DNA of 64,000 bases from contig NZ_MQUQ01000009.1 in the NCBI RefSeq assembly GCF_001953865.1, forward strand, positions 124,001 to 188,000, given 5' to 3'. Made by a program: the position numbers and the translations under genes. Origin of the DNA: Amycolatopsis coloradensis. Its GTDB lineage: Bacteria > Actinomycetota > Actinomycetes > Mycobacteriales > Pseudonocardiaceae. Positions 47,565 to 55,251 of this stretch are shown here, in pieces (the stretch's first letter is position 1; every line of letters starts with the position of its first letter). Below the pieces are notes generated by a model, which was given only the letters and a program-made list of their open reading frames with translations, was not told the origin of the DNA and did not search any database.

Positions 47565-48455
47565 CTACGGGCGCTGACCGACCGCGTCCACCACGCCGGA
47601 CGCGGTCACCGCCGTCCCATTTCCGCCCAGGTACAGGAACGTGTCAGCGGCGAAGACGATCATCTCCGGTTTCGCCACCTTGGGATCGTCCTCCGGCTTG
47701 AGTGGCCAGGTGATGCCGACACCAGGCCTGCCCGCTCCGTCCGTGGCGTGGTCGACGGCGCGAAGCCCGGGCATCTTGGCCGCGGCGCCGTACAGGGCCG
47801 CCCGGACGGCGGGGGGAAGGTAGTTTTCGTTCGCCAGCGCGACGACGTCCTTGCCCATCTTACCGCTGTGGTCGGCATTGTCGGCGTTGAGGTGAGCGAA
47901 CATCGCATCCACGTCGGTGGGCAGATCCTGCCGGTAGCCGGGTGACGGAGTGCACGGCTCCATGACGCCCTTGAGCGGCTCTTCGCCCTTGTAAGCCTGC
48001 GCCAGCCCGTTCCGGCAGCCCGGAACAGGGAAGGAACTTCCGTCCGCCATCTTGATCAACCCGTCGTGGGTGCCGTCCGCCGAAAGCCACGCTTCCCGCT
48101 CGCCGTCGGGCTGTTTGGTCTTCGTGTAGACGAACTGGTCCGGTTTCGGTGGTGTGTCCGGCGTTTTCAGCGCGACCGCGGCGGCGCTGCGCAGCACGGC
48201 CACGGGATCCGCGGCGGCCGCGGGCGGTTCCAGGCCGGCCGGGGTGAGCGCCACGACGGCGGTGATGGCCGCGGCCAGGCCAGCCGCACCCACCCCGGTC
48301 CAGACCCAGCGCCGCTGTTTCCTCAGCGGCACCACGTTTTCCGTTCCTTCGGCGGCGATCTCGTCCATCAAACGCGCGCGGGCCGCGGCGAGCGCGGCGG
48401 ATTCCGCGAGGGGAACCGGGCTGGTTCGCTCGCTGATCAGCTTCAGCTCATCCAT
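47565..48455 (-). CDS. CU044_5270-type membrane-anchored protein, probable sigma-factor partner
   Basis: A 296-residue protein with a cytoplasmic N-terminal 45 residues, one membrane helix (VWTGVGAAGLAAAITAVVAL) and an extracytoplasmic C-terminal domain of about 220 residues (FVYTKTKQPDGEREAWLSADGTHDG). This layout matches the actinobacterial CU044_5270 family, which is typically encoded right after an ECF sigma factor. It probably senses or restrains that sigma factor (inference), and no zinc-binding anti-sigma motif is seen. Its ATG overlaps the upstream sigma gene by eight bases. Confidence 0.85.
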   Translation of the reverse strand: MDELKLISERTSPVPLAESAALAAARARLMDEIAAEGTENVVPLRKQRRWVWTGVGAAGLAAAITAVVALTPAGLEPPAAAADPVAVLRSAAAVALKTPDTPPKPDQFVYTKTKQPDGEREAWLSADGTHDGLIKMADGSSFPVPGCRNGLAQAYKGEEPLKGVMEPCTPSPGYRQDLPTDVDAMFAHLNADNADHSGKMGKDVVALANENYLPPAVRAALYGAAAKMPGLRAVDHATDGAGRPGVGITWPLKPEDDPKVAKPEMIVFAADTFLYLGGNGTAVTASGVVDAVGQRP

Positions 48456-49050
48456 GGTTGGAGATCTCCTTCGAATTCGTGCTGTCCTGGTGTCCCAGTG
48501 CCTCGCGGACCTTGCGGCGGGCGCGGTTGAGCCGTGAGCGGACGGTGCCGAGCGGGATGTCCAGTGCCACGGCGATTTCCTCGTAACTCAGGCCTTCTCC
48601 GGCGAACAGCGTCAGCGTGTCGCGGTCGCCCACGGCCAGTTCCGCCAGCGCGCCGTCGAGAAGCTTGCCCATCGCCTCGGCCGTCACCTGCTCCGCGACG
48701 CGATCGGCATGGCCCTCCTCGTCGGGCGGCGGCCCGAGGGCTTCCCGGAGTTTCAGCTCTCTGACCTCGTCGCGCCGCCGCTGCGCCACCAGGTTGGTCG
48801 CGATGCCGTAGAGCCACGGCCGTGCCTCGCGGCGCTCGGTGTCGTATCCCCCGCGTTTGCGGAAGGCGACCAGGAACGTCTCCCCCAGCGCGTCCTCGGC
48901 GGCGGCGGGACCGATGCGTCTGACCAGGTAGCGGTGGATGTGCGCGGCATGCCGGTCGAAGATCGCGGAAAACCAGTCCGGGCTGGTCACTGACCTCGCG
49001 ATCACTTCCGCGTCTTCCAGATCGCCCGGATCCGCCCGAGATGAACTCAT
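48448..49050 (-). CDS. ECF-type RNA polymerase sigma factor
   Basis: A 200-residue sigma factor. Region 2 is FSAIFDRHAAHIHRYLVRRIGPAAAEDALGETFLVAFRKRG followed by ARPWLYGIATNLVAQRRR. Region 4 is VGDRDTLTLFAGEGLSYEEIAVALDIPLGTVRSRLNRARRKVRE, with its helix-turn-helix. The ATG at 49050 has AGGGCGG upstream and gives normal ECF length; a longer form from 49113 is possible. The stop codon lies inside the start of the CU044-type gene (8-base overlap), so the two are translationally coupled. It is divergent from the chitinase gene. Confidence 0.9.
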   Translation of the reverse strand: MSSSRADPGDLEDAEVIARSVTSPDWFSAIFDRHAAHIHRYLVRRIGPAAAEDALGETFLVAFRKRGGYDTERREARPWLYGIATNLVAQRRRDEVRELKLREALGPPPDEEGHADRVAEQVTAEAMGKLLDGALAELAVGDRDTLTLFAGEGLSYEEIAVALDIPLGTVRSRLNRARRKVREALGHQDSTNSKEISNHG

Positions 49051-49122
49051 GAACCGCCCTTCGCCGTTCGTCAGTGTCACCCGTTGTCCGCATTCGGGGC
49101 CCAAGGGGTTCATGACCGACGA

Positions 49123-49138
49123 ATCGGTCTAGACCTTT
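49123..49138. promoter_or_regulatory. DasR-like operator (dre), upstream weaker site
   Basis: ATCGGTCTAGACCTTT keeps the palindromic core GGTCTAGACC of the DasR-responsive element (consensus about ACTGGTCTAGACCAGT). Its centre lies 40 bases upstream of that of the stronger site in the same promoter. Confidence 0.6.
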
Positions 49139-49161
49139 TATGCGCGTCGCGCTACATTCAA

Positions 49162-49179
49162 GTGTGGTCTAGACCACAC
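49162..49179. promoter_or_regulatory. DasR-like operator (dre), strong site in chitinase promoter
   Basis: GTGTGGTCTAGACCACAC is a perfect 18-base palindrome that contains the DasR-responsive core TGGTCTAGACCA. In Streptomyces, DasR uses such sites to control chitin and N-acetylglucosamine genes. The site is 50 bases before the chitinase start codon. Confidence 0.85.
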
Positions 49180-49230
49180 GCGCCATTTCCGAGCAGGTCA
49201 GTCTCGCCGCCTCTTTTGGAGAGAACCGCC

Positions 49231-51486
49231 ATGAGACGCACCAGAAAACGACTACTCAGCGCACTCACCGTGCTACTCCTCGCCGCCGGGCTCCTCGTGG
49301 CAGCGGGCAGTCCGGCGATGGCGGCGGGCCGCCTCCGCGCCGCCTTCACCTTGACCGGCACCACCGGTGAGTACACCGTCACCAACCCCAGCAGCGAAAC
49401 CGTCGCCGACTGGTCCATCACCTTCACCGTTCCCGCCGGCGTGACCGCCACGAGCGGCTCCAACGCCACGGTTTCCCAAGCGGGCAATCAGGTGACCCTC
49501 GTCCCGGCGTACTACATCAAATCCCTCGCGCCGGGCCGCTCGACCTATCCGTACAGCCCGTCGTTCCGGCTCAGTTCCGCGGTCAACCCGACCACGTGCC
49601 GGATCGACGACGCCAACTGTGACGGTTCGGGCGACACCCCGCCGTCGACCCCGGCCAACCTGCGCCTCGTGGCGAAGACGACCACGACCGCCGCGCTGGC
49701 CTGGAACGCGTCGGCGCCGGGATCGCTGCCCGTCGCCGGCTACGACGTCTACCAGGGCACCACGCTGGCGGCTTCGGTCACCGGCACCGAAGCGCGGATC
49801 ACCGGGCTGACGCCGAACACGGCGTACAGCTTCACCGTCGTCGCCAAGGACCGGAAGGACGCCAAGTCCCCGGCCACCCCCGCCCTGGCGGTGACCACGA
49901 ACAACCCGAGCGACGACACCCAGGCACCGACCGCGCCGTCGAACCTCCGCTCGACGGCGGTCACGTCGGGCTCCGTCTCGCTGGCGTGGAACGCTTCCAC
50001 GGACAACACCGGCGTCGTCTCCTACGACGTCTACCGCGGCACGACCCTCGCCACCACGGTGACCGGGACGACCGCGACGGTGAGCGGCCTTTCACCGTCC
50101 ACTTCGTACAGTTTCACGGTGAAAGCCCGTGACGGCTACGACAACGTCTCCGCGGCGAGCGCCGCCGTCAGCGCTCGCACCGGCGACATCGTGAACGGGT
50201 ACGCCCGGGTCGGCTACTTCGTCCAGTGGGGTATCTACGGCCGCCAGTTCTTCGTCAAGAACCTGGTGACCAACGGGTCCGCGAGCAAGCTGACACATCT
50301 GCTGTACGCCTTCGGGAACATCGACCCGGTCAACCACACCTGCCTTTCGGGTGTCACCAAGGGAACGACGCCGAACCCCCAGGACCCGAACCAGGGTGAC
50401 GGCGCGGGCGACGCGGAAGCCGACTACTCACGGCCGATGTCCGCCGCCCAGTCCGTCGACGGTGTCGGCGACACCGGCTGGGAACCGTTGCGCGGCAACT
50501 TCAACCAGCTGAAGAAGCTCAAGGCCAAGAACCCGAACCTGAAGGTCCTCATCTCCTTGGGCGGCTGGACCTACTCGAAGTACTTCTCCGATGTCGCGGC
50601 CACGGCCGCGTCGCGGCAGAAGTTCGTCGCGTCGTGCATCGACACGTACCTGAAGGGGAACGTCAAGGCGTACGGCGGGGCCGGCGGGCCGGGCACGGCC
50701 GCGGGCATCTTCGACGGCATCGACATCGACTGGGAGTGGCCGGGCAGCCCCGACGGGCATCCCGGAAACCACTGGAGCGCCAACGACAAGACGAATCTGA
50801 CCGCCCTGCTGGCCGAGTTCCGCACGCAGATGGACGCCTATGGCGCCACCACCGGCAAGCGGTACGAACTCCAGGCGTTCACCCCCGCCGACCCGGCGAA
50901 GGTGAAGGGCGGTTGGGAAATCCCGAAGATCTTCGACTACCTCGACGTCGCGAACGTGCAGGGTTACGACTTCCACGGCTCGGGCAGCGACAACTCGTGG
51001 GAGCCGAACCGCACCGGCCATCAGGGGAACCTCTACGCCGACGCGGACGATCCGTACAACTTCAAGTTCAGTGTGGAATCGGCGATCAACGCCTACACCG
51101 AGGCGGGGGCCAATCCACGGAAACTGACCCTCGGGCTCGCCTTCTACGGGCGAGGCTGGCAAGGGGTCGCGGACGGCGGCAAGAAGGGCGAATGGCAGAG
51201 CGCTACAGGCGCCGCGCCAGGCCAGTTCCCCGAGGAAGCAGGTACTCGTGGCTACGCGAATCTCCTGGCCAGTGTCCCGAACTGCACCGTCCAGCACGAC
51301 ACCGCGGCCGTGGCCACCGCGTGCTACACGGGCAACGGCGGGCAATGGTGGACCTTCGACGACGCCTGGTCCATCCAGCAGAAGGTCGCCTGGCTCAAGA
51401 CCAGAGGACTGCTGGGAGTCATGGCATGGGAGATGTCGGGTGACACCGGCGCCCTCATGACCACAGTGGACAATTCGCTGAAGTAA
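49231..51486 (+). CDS. Secreted chitinase, GH18 with fibronectin III modules
   Basis: A 751-residue exported enzyme that hydrolyses chitin. A basic signal peptide ending SPAMAAG is followed by a CBM2/cellulose-binding-like module of about 100 residues (YTVTNPSSETVADWSITFTVPAG). Two fibronectin type III domains come next (TPANLRLVAKTTTTAALAW and APSNLRSTAVTSGSVSLAW). The GH18 domain starts near NGYARVGYFVQWGIYGR. The catalytic DxxDxDxE motif is FDGIDIDWEWP with Glu502. It matches Streptomyces-type multi-domain chitinases in order and size. Two DasR-like palindromes precede it and a hairpin terminator follows. The ATG at 49231 follows GGAGAG. Confidence 0.95.
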   Translation: MRRTRKRLLSALTVLLLAAGLLVAAGSPAMAAGRLRAAFTLTGTTGEYTVTNPSSETVADWSITFTVPAGVTATSGSNATVSQAGNQVTLVPAYYIKSLAPGRSTYPYSPSFRLSSAVNPTTCRIDDANCDGSGDTPPSTPANLRLVAKTTTTAALAWNASAPGSLPVAGYDVYQGTTLAASVTGTEARITGLTPNTAYSFTVVAKDRKDAKSPATPALAVTTNNPSDDTQAPTAPSNLRSTAVTSGSVSLAWNASTDNTGVVSYDVYRGTTLATTVTGTTATVSGLSPSTSYSFTVKARDGYDNVSAASAAVSARTGDIVNGYARVGYFVQWGIYGRQFFVKNLVTNGSASKLTHLLYAFGNIDPVNHTCLSGVTKGTTPNPQDPNQGDGAGDAEADYSRPMSAAQSVDGVGDTGWEPLRGNFNQLKKLKAKNPNLKVLISLGGWTYSKYFSDVAATAASRQKFVASCIDTYLKGNVKAYGGAGGPGTAAGIFDGIDIDWEWPGSPDGHPGNHWSANDKTNLTALLAEFRTQMDAYGATTGKRYELQAFTPADPAKVKGGWEIPKIFDYLDVANVQGYDFHGSGSDNSWEPNRTGHQGNLYADADDPYNFKFSVESAINAYTEAGANPRKLTLGLAFYGRGWQGVADGGKKGEWQSATGAAPGQFPEEAGTRGYANLLASVPNCTVQHDTAAVATACYTGNGGQWWTFDDAWSIQQKVAWLKTRGLLGVMAWEMSGDTGALMTTVDNSLK

Positions 51487-51492
51487 GAGTCC

Positions 51493-51539
51493 GTGAAGGC
51501 CTCCTTGCCTACCTCGATGGCAGGCAAGGAGGCCTTCAC
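51493..51539 (+). terminator. Hairpin terminator after chitinase
   Basis: A perfect 18-base stem (GTGAAGGCCTCCTTGCCT and complement) with an 11-base loop begins six bases after the chitinase stop codon. It is followed by CTTG rather than a long T run, as often seen in actinomycetes. Confidence 0.8.
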
Positions 51540-51569
51540 CTTGTCCACGGTTTGCTGCACAGTGGGCCT

Positions 51570-52029
51570 GTGACTTCTGCGAACGACGACCGGATCCTGA
51601 TCATCGTCGGCTCCTACACCGCCGCGAGCAAGGGCAACGGCGAAGGCATCGGCACCTTCTGGCGCGACGGGCGGACCGGGGAGCTGACCCCGGCGGGCTC
51701 GCTCGAACTGAACTCGCCGAGCTGGCTGACCCCGCATCCCACGCTGCCGGTGCTTTACGCCGTCAACGAGACGGCCGAAGGGACGATCACCGCCGTGTCG
51801 GTCGCCGAAGACGGCACCCTGGCGGCCTTGGACTCGCTGCCAGCCGGCGGAGCGGATCCATGCCATCGGCCTCGGCCCGATCACCGAAGTCGGCTACAAC
51901 CACCTCCACACCCGTCTCGGGCACACCATGAGCAATACGGAGGCCCTCACGCTGCACCAGCGCCCCGCGGGCACCAACAGTCTGTTCGTCTCCTGGCAGA
52001 CCCTCACGCACGCGGACAACCCACAGTGA
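51570..52029 (+). pseudogene. Lactonase (7-bladed propeller) remnant fused out of frame to a foreign 3' end
   Basis: The first 95 or so residues (DDRILIIVGSYTAASKGNGEGIGTFWR to SLPAGGADPCH) match the N terminus of the 6-phosphogluconolactonase-like family, which is normally about 330-350 residues. At about 51853-51870 the family match stops. From there a different frame reads AERIHAIGLGPITEVGYNH and continues to a stop at 52027-52029, looking like the C-terminal end of another protein that I cannot name. In the lactonase frame translation continues to 52037 as nonsense. The join lies in a stretch that is sensible in both frames, so an internal deletion is likely. The GTG at 51570 is the probable old start. 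Confidence 0.7.
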
Positions 52030-52168
52030 CCCCGTGAGGACCGCCCGATTGCGGCAGGGCGGCCCTCACGGCCCGTTTTCGCAGGTCAAACACACAGTTA
52101 CCCCTGGCTGCAAGGCTGATTTCGGGACCCGCTAAAGTACTCACATCGCACTCCACGGAGCGCGGGTC

Positions 52169-52242
<74 letters not shown>

Positions 52243-52253
52243 CCGGACAGAAA

Positions 52254-52296
52254 AGCCGCTTGGCTTGAGTGAAAACTCAGGTCAGGCGGTTTTTTC
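52254..52296 (+). terminator. Terminator after tRNA-Pro
   Basis: An imperfect hairpin (GCCGCTTGGCTTGAG against CTCAGGTCAGGCGGT, with G-T pairs) is followed by TTTTTT. It begins about 12 bases after the tRNA. Confidence 0.75.
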
Positions 52297-52728
52297 GTTT
52301 CACCGAAGACAATTTTTCGGCAGGCACCGAAGCATCCGCTAGGGGACCACGTGGGGACCACACCGGTTCTTCGGGCCCCGAAGCGCACTTGACCGAAGCG
52401 AAAGAGGGCCAGCCGCGCTCCGCCATTCAGGTGAATCTGGCAGCTAGAGCGCGAGCGGAGGCATTCGAGCTACAGGCCTCCACCTCCCCCTCGCGGGTGA
52501 AACTCCTTCGACACACTGTCACAGCGTGCTGACGTACCGCCACTGGCACATGTCCGGGAGTGCCTCCGCGACCCGGCCTAAAAATGCACGCAGGACGTCG
52601 AGAGAATGCCTCGCAAATAGGCCACCGTGGCGATTTCCCGCGACGTCGCGGGGACACCGCGACGGCAGGTCGCTCAATTCGCTACGGGCGGCTTAGCACC
52701 GGCTCGACTAGACGGAATCGCGTAAAAG

Positions 52729-52762
52729 AAAACGCTCTGCCTTCGAAAAGGCAGAGCGTTTT
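52729..52762 (-). terminator. Terminator after the integrase gene
   Basis: A perfect 13-base stem (AAAACGCTCTGCC and complement) with an 8-base loop. On the minus strand it is followed by further T-rich sequence (TTTTCTTTTAC), so it is a classic intrinsic terminator 18 bases after the integrase stop codon. Confidence 0.88.
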
Positions 52763-52779
52763 ATTGGAGCGGGCTGTTG

Positions 52780-53982
52780 TTATTTGACGACGAGCAGCCG
52801 GGGTGTACGTGGTGCCCGCAGGTGCTGGGTCAGCAGCTCCCCCGCGTCGGTCACCGACTGGTGGTCCGGGTGCAAGTAGCGCTGGGTGACTTCCAGCGAG
52901 CCGTGGCCGGCGATCTTCTGCAGGTGGTGCACGGGGACGCCGGCGTCGGCCATCCAGGTCAGCCCGGTGTGGCGCAGGTCGTGGCGGCGGAGGTGCTCGT
53001 ACCCGAGTTGGGTGACGACGTCGTCCCAGTGTGTCGCGTCCCGCAGGATCGCGGTGGTGATGCGGCCGCCGCGTGGGCCGAGGAAGAGCCGGGCGTCGGG
53101 GTTCCCGTCGGTCAGGGCGATGCGTTCCAGGACGAGTTCCCGGATGTCCTCGATGATCGGCACGTTGCGGGCGCGTTTGCCCTTGGTGCCCTTGTCCAGC
53201 AGCCCGCCGGGCCCAGGGGTGGTCTGGCGCCGCAGGTTCCAGATCCAGTTCGTGGTGTCGATGTCCTTGACCCGGCAGCCGGAGACCTCGCCGATCCGGG
53301 TCGCGGTGCACGCCTCGAACACGACCACATCGCCCCAGCCGCGGTATTCGCGGTGGGATCGCGCGACCAGCGCGTCCGCCAGCGTGGTGAGCGTGTACCA
53401 GTCCGGTAGTGCGAGTGACCGCGGATCTTCCAGCTCGTCTTCGGCCAGCTTGTACTCCTGCTGCCACCCGGTGACCCGCGCCGGGTTGAAGTCGACGAGG
53501 CCGTCCCGGCGTGCCTGTTCCATGGTCCTGACCAGCGGCGCGATGCTGTTTTTCACCACCGATCGGCTGCAGCCGTCGGCGATCCACGTGTGGACCGCCC
53601 GGTCGACCACACCGTTGGTGATCCTCCGCACCGGAAGGTGCCCCACGGTTGGCACGACCCGCTGCCGCCAGCCCGCCATGTACGGGTCCAGGGTCTTCTC
53701 CTCCAGGCCCCGCATGATCAGCGGCATGTTGGCCTCGCCGTACTCAGTCAGTGGCATCGTCGCCATCCGCGGATCGATCCCTTGCGCGGCGTCTTCCTCG
53801 ATGCCCTCGAGCCATTTCCGGGCGTCGGCCTCCTCGGCGAACGACTCCGACTTGCTGGGCCGCTTCTTCGTGACCGGGTCGACCCACCGCACCCGCGCCT
53901 TGTACGGCTTGCTGCGGCCTTCGCGGTACTCGATGTCCGACGACAGCGAGATTCCGATGGGCAGCGCGATCGCACCCGCCAT
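52780..53982 (-). CDS. Tyrosine-type site-specific integrase
   Basis: A 400-residue tyrosine recombinase that integrates and excises the element at tRNA-Pro. An N-terminal arm-binding domain (KPYKARVRWVDPVTKKRPSKSESF) and a core-binding domain precede the catalytic domain. The catalytic Arg229 is in TATRIGEVSG. Next come HDLRHTGLTWM with the His-x-x-Arg pair near 336, a GHGSLEVTQRYLH block and the nucleophile Tyr369. All active-site residues are intact. The ATG overlaps the upstream excisionase stop by one base (TGATG). This int/xis arrangement is typical of actinomycete integrative elements (AICEs) such as pSAM2. Confidence 0.95.
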   Translation of the reverse strand: MAGAIALPIGISLSSDIEYREGRSKPYKARVRWVDPVTKKRPSKSESFAEEADARKWLEGIEEDAAQGIDPRMATMPLTEYGEANMPLIMRGLEEKTLDPYMAGWRQRVVPTVGHLPVRRITNGVVDRAVHTWIADGCSRSVVKNSIAPLVRTMEQARRDGLVDFNPARVTGWQQEYKLAEDELEDPRSLALPDWYTLTTLADALVARSHREYRGWGDVVVFEACTATRIGEVSGCRVKDIDTTNWIWNLRRQTTPGPGGLLDKGTKGKRARNVPIIEDIRELVLERIALTDGNPDARLFLGPRGGRITTAILRDATHWDDVVTQLGYEHLRRHDLRHTGLTWMADAGVPVHHLQKIAGHGSLEVTQRYLHPDHQSVTDAGELLTQHLRAPRTPRLLVVK

Positions 53983-54200
53983 CAGGCCGTCACCTTCTCC
54001 GGATCCACCCGCCGGCTGCGCAGCCACGCGTCGACGTCCGCGGCGCTGTAGACGATGAGCCGCTCGGACAGCGGCACGAACGGCGGGCCCTGTGGCGGCC
54101 GCGCGGTCCGCCAGCGCCGCACCGTCGACGGATCCACATGCAGCAGCCCCGCCACATCCTCCGTCGACAGCCACTTCCCATCCACCAGCCGCGGCTCCAT
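53982..54200 (-). CDS. Excisionase, MerR-type helix-turn-helix
   Basis: A 72-residue DNA-binding protein with a single winged helix: WLSTEDVAGLLHVDPSTVRRWRTARPPQGPPF, then ERLIVYSAADVDAWLRSRRV. Such proteins direct excision by the neighbouring integrase. Its stop overlaps the integrase ATG by one base, so they are coupled. The start is ATG 54200, with a GTG one codon upstream as alternative. Pfam HTH_17 membership is the expected database result. Confidence 0.9.
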   Translation of the reverse strand: MEPRLVDGKWLSTEDVAGLLHVDPSTVRRWRTARPPQGPPFVPLSERLIVYSAADVDAWLRSRRVDPEKVTA

Positions 54201-54475
54201 CACGACTTCCCCGTCCCGCCACGAACCAGAGCACTGAACGTCCCGGACGCCGCCGTGTCGCCGCCGAAGGCCGGGCGCATCCGAGGGGAAGGCAGGATCG
54301 GCGGAGGCAAGATGAAGCGTGGGACCGGACGAGGTGCCGCGGTGAACACAAAACCGGGGACCTCGGCCGACGTCCGATCAGAGGCAGCCCGGTGTTCCCG
54401 AATGTGGCGACGGAGCGACGGGCAGACGACGGGGAGCATCACGGCCGCGCGAATGTGGGACGGCTGGATGGACAT
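54200..54475 (-). CDS. Small open frame coupled to the excisionase, doubtful gene
   Basis: A 91-residue frame (MSIQPSHIRAAVMLPVV onwards) whose TGA overlaps the excisionase ATG as TGATG, the same junction used between excisionase and integrase. AGAGG lies eight bases before its ATG. The sequence has no recognisable domain and is rich in Arg, Pro and Ser, as out-of-frame translations often are. The coupling is the only positive evidence. It could be a decayed element gene. Confidence 0.3.
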   Translation of the reverse strand: MSIQPSHIRAAVMLPVVCPSLRRHIREHRAASDRTSAEVPGFVFTAAPRPVPRFILPPPILPSPRMRPAFGGDTAASGTFSALVRGGTGKS

Positions 54476-55251
54476 GGGAGACCTCTCACATAGCGATGAG
54501 TTGTCTCGTTCCTCCCGCGCCCAGCGCGGCGAGCCCCGTCCGAGTCCGTCCCTCGTCCCGCGAGACCACAAAGGGTCTTCGAGCGGTCTGGCATCTGCCT
54601 GGATCGGCGGCGCAATCCGTGCGCCGCCTTGATTCCCACGGTACGCGACAGCACTACGTTCGCAACACTGAATCCGCGCGCACAGTGTGATTCCAGCACG
54701 ACCTACGAGCGCAGAGAGTGGTCTTGTTCTGGTCTGCAGCTGAGCCCTGGACGGGCCATGGCCTTTCCGGGGTCTCCTACAGGGCGCTACGGCGCTCCTT
54801 CGAAGACCATCAACAGGCCAGAAGAGAACGCCGGGGCGGATCGTGGTTCGCGGGCCTGAATGCGGACTCGTTGGGCTCCAGGCTCAGCACTAAATCGATC
54901 TCTATCTGCAGATGCCTTACCGCAGATTGGGGGCACCGCCTCGGAGCGGTGCCGCCTCGGTCACCCGTAGCGGGCGCAACTTACGCGAGGACCACATACG
55001 ATCGCCAGGATCATGTGCCGACCGGGCGTGGTCCAGCCCGCCCGGCCCTGCCGTCGACGACGTGTCTGCACTCGGCTTGAGGTGTTCCAGCGCCGCCGCC
55101 AGATCTGGAACTGCTGCCCCGCGCCCCCTTTGGGCAAGTGCGGGCACACGGCCCAAGTCGAAGCACATAGCCGGGAGCCGCCCGCGCAAGAATGTCGGAC
55201 GCCGTCCGCATACTGCGGACGAGCACGTTCCCCGGCTGAGGAGGAGATGCC
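54476..55251. other. Non-coding stretch upstream of the nuclease-STAND gene
   Basis: About 780 bases with less third-position structure than elsewhere and no convincing gene on either strand. It holds a GGCACCGC-ctcgga-GCGGTGCC hairpin at 54932-54953. It should contain the promoter of the nuclease-STAND operon. No rep or tra genes of the element are here, so this could also be where element backbone genes were lost. Confidence 0.55.
54932..54953. repeat. Short perfect hairpin in the island
   Basis: GGCACCGC and GCGGTGCC form an 8-base stem around CTCGGA. It lies about 300 bases upstream of the nuclease-STAND gene. No T run follows, so a regulatory or protein-binding role is as likely as termination. 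Confidence 0.45.

Larger units (their letters stand above)
52243..52779. other. Left end of the integrated element, no gene recognised
   Basis: About 540 bases between tRNA-Pro and the integrase. It contains the tRNA terminator and, at the right, the integrase terminator at 52729-52762. Open frames such as one at 52269-52532 have no ribosome site and no family resemblance. This stretch is expected to hold the attachment site arm-binding sequences for the integrase, but I cannot mark them. Confidence 0.55.

Noticed and set aside
52382..52393. Second attachment-site copy: AGCGCACTTGAC also occurs inside tRNA-Pro
   Set aside because: Only 12 bases match, and they come from the D/anticodon-arm side of the tRNA, not the 3' end normally duplicated by tRNA-targeting integrases. 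Probably chance.
52269..52532. Small plus-strand frame right after tRNA-Pro
   Set aside because: No ribosome-binding site, it begins inside the terminator hairpin, and there is no family resemblance.
54629..55226. Several short overlapping frames on both strands upstream of the nuclease-STAND gene
   Set aside because: None has a good start signal or conserved motif, and they overlap one another in different frames.
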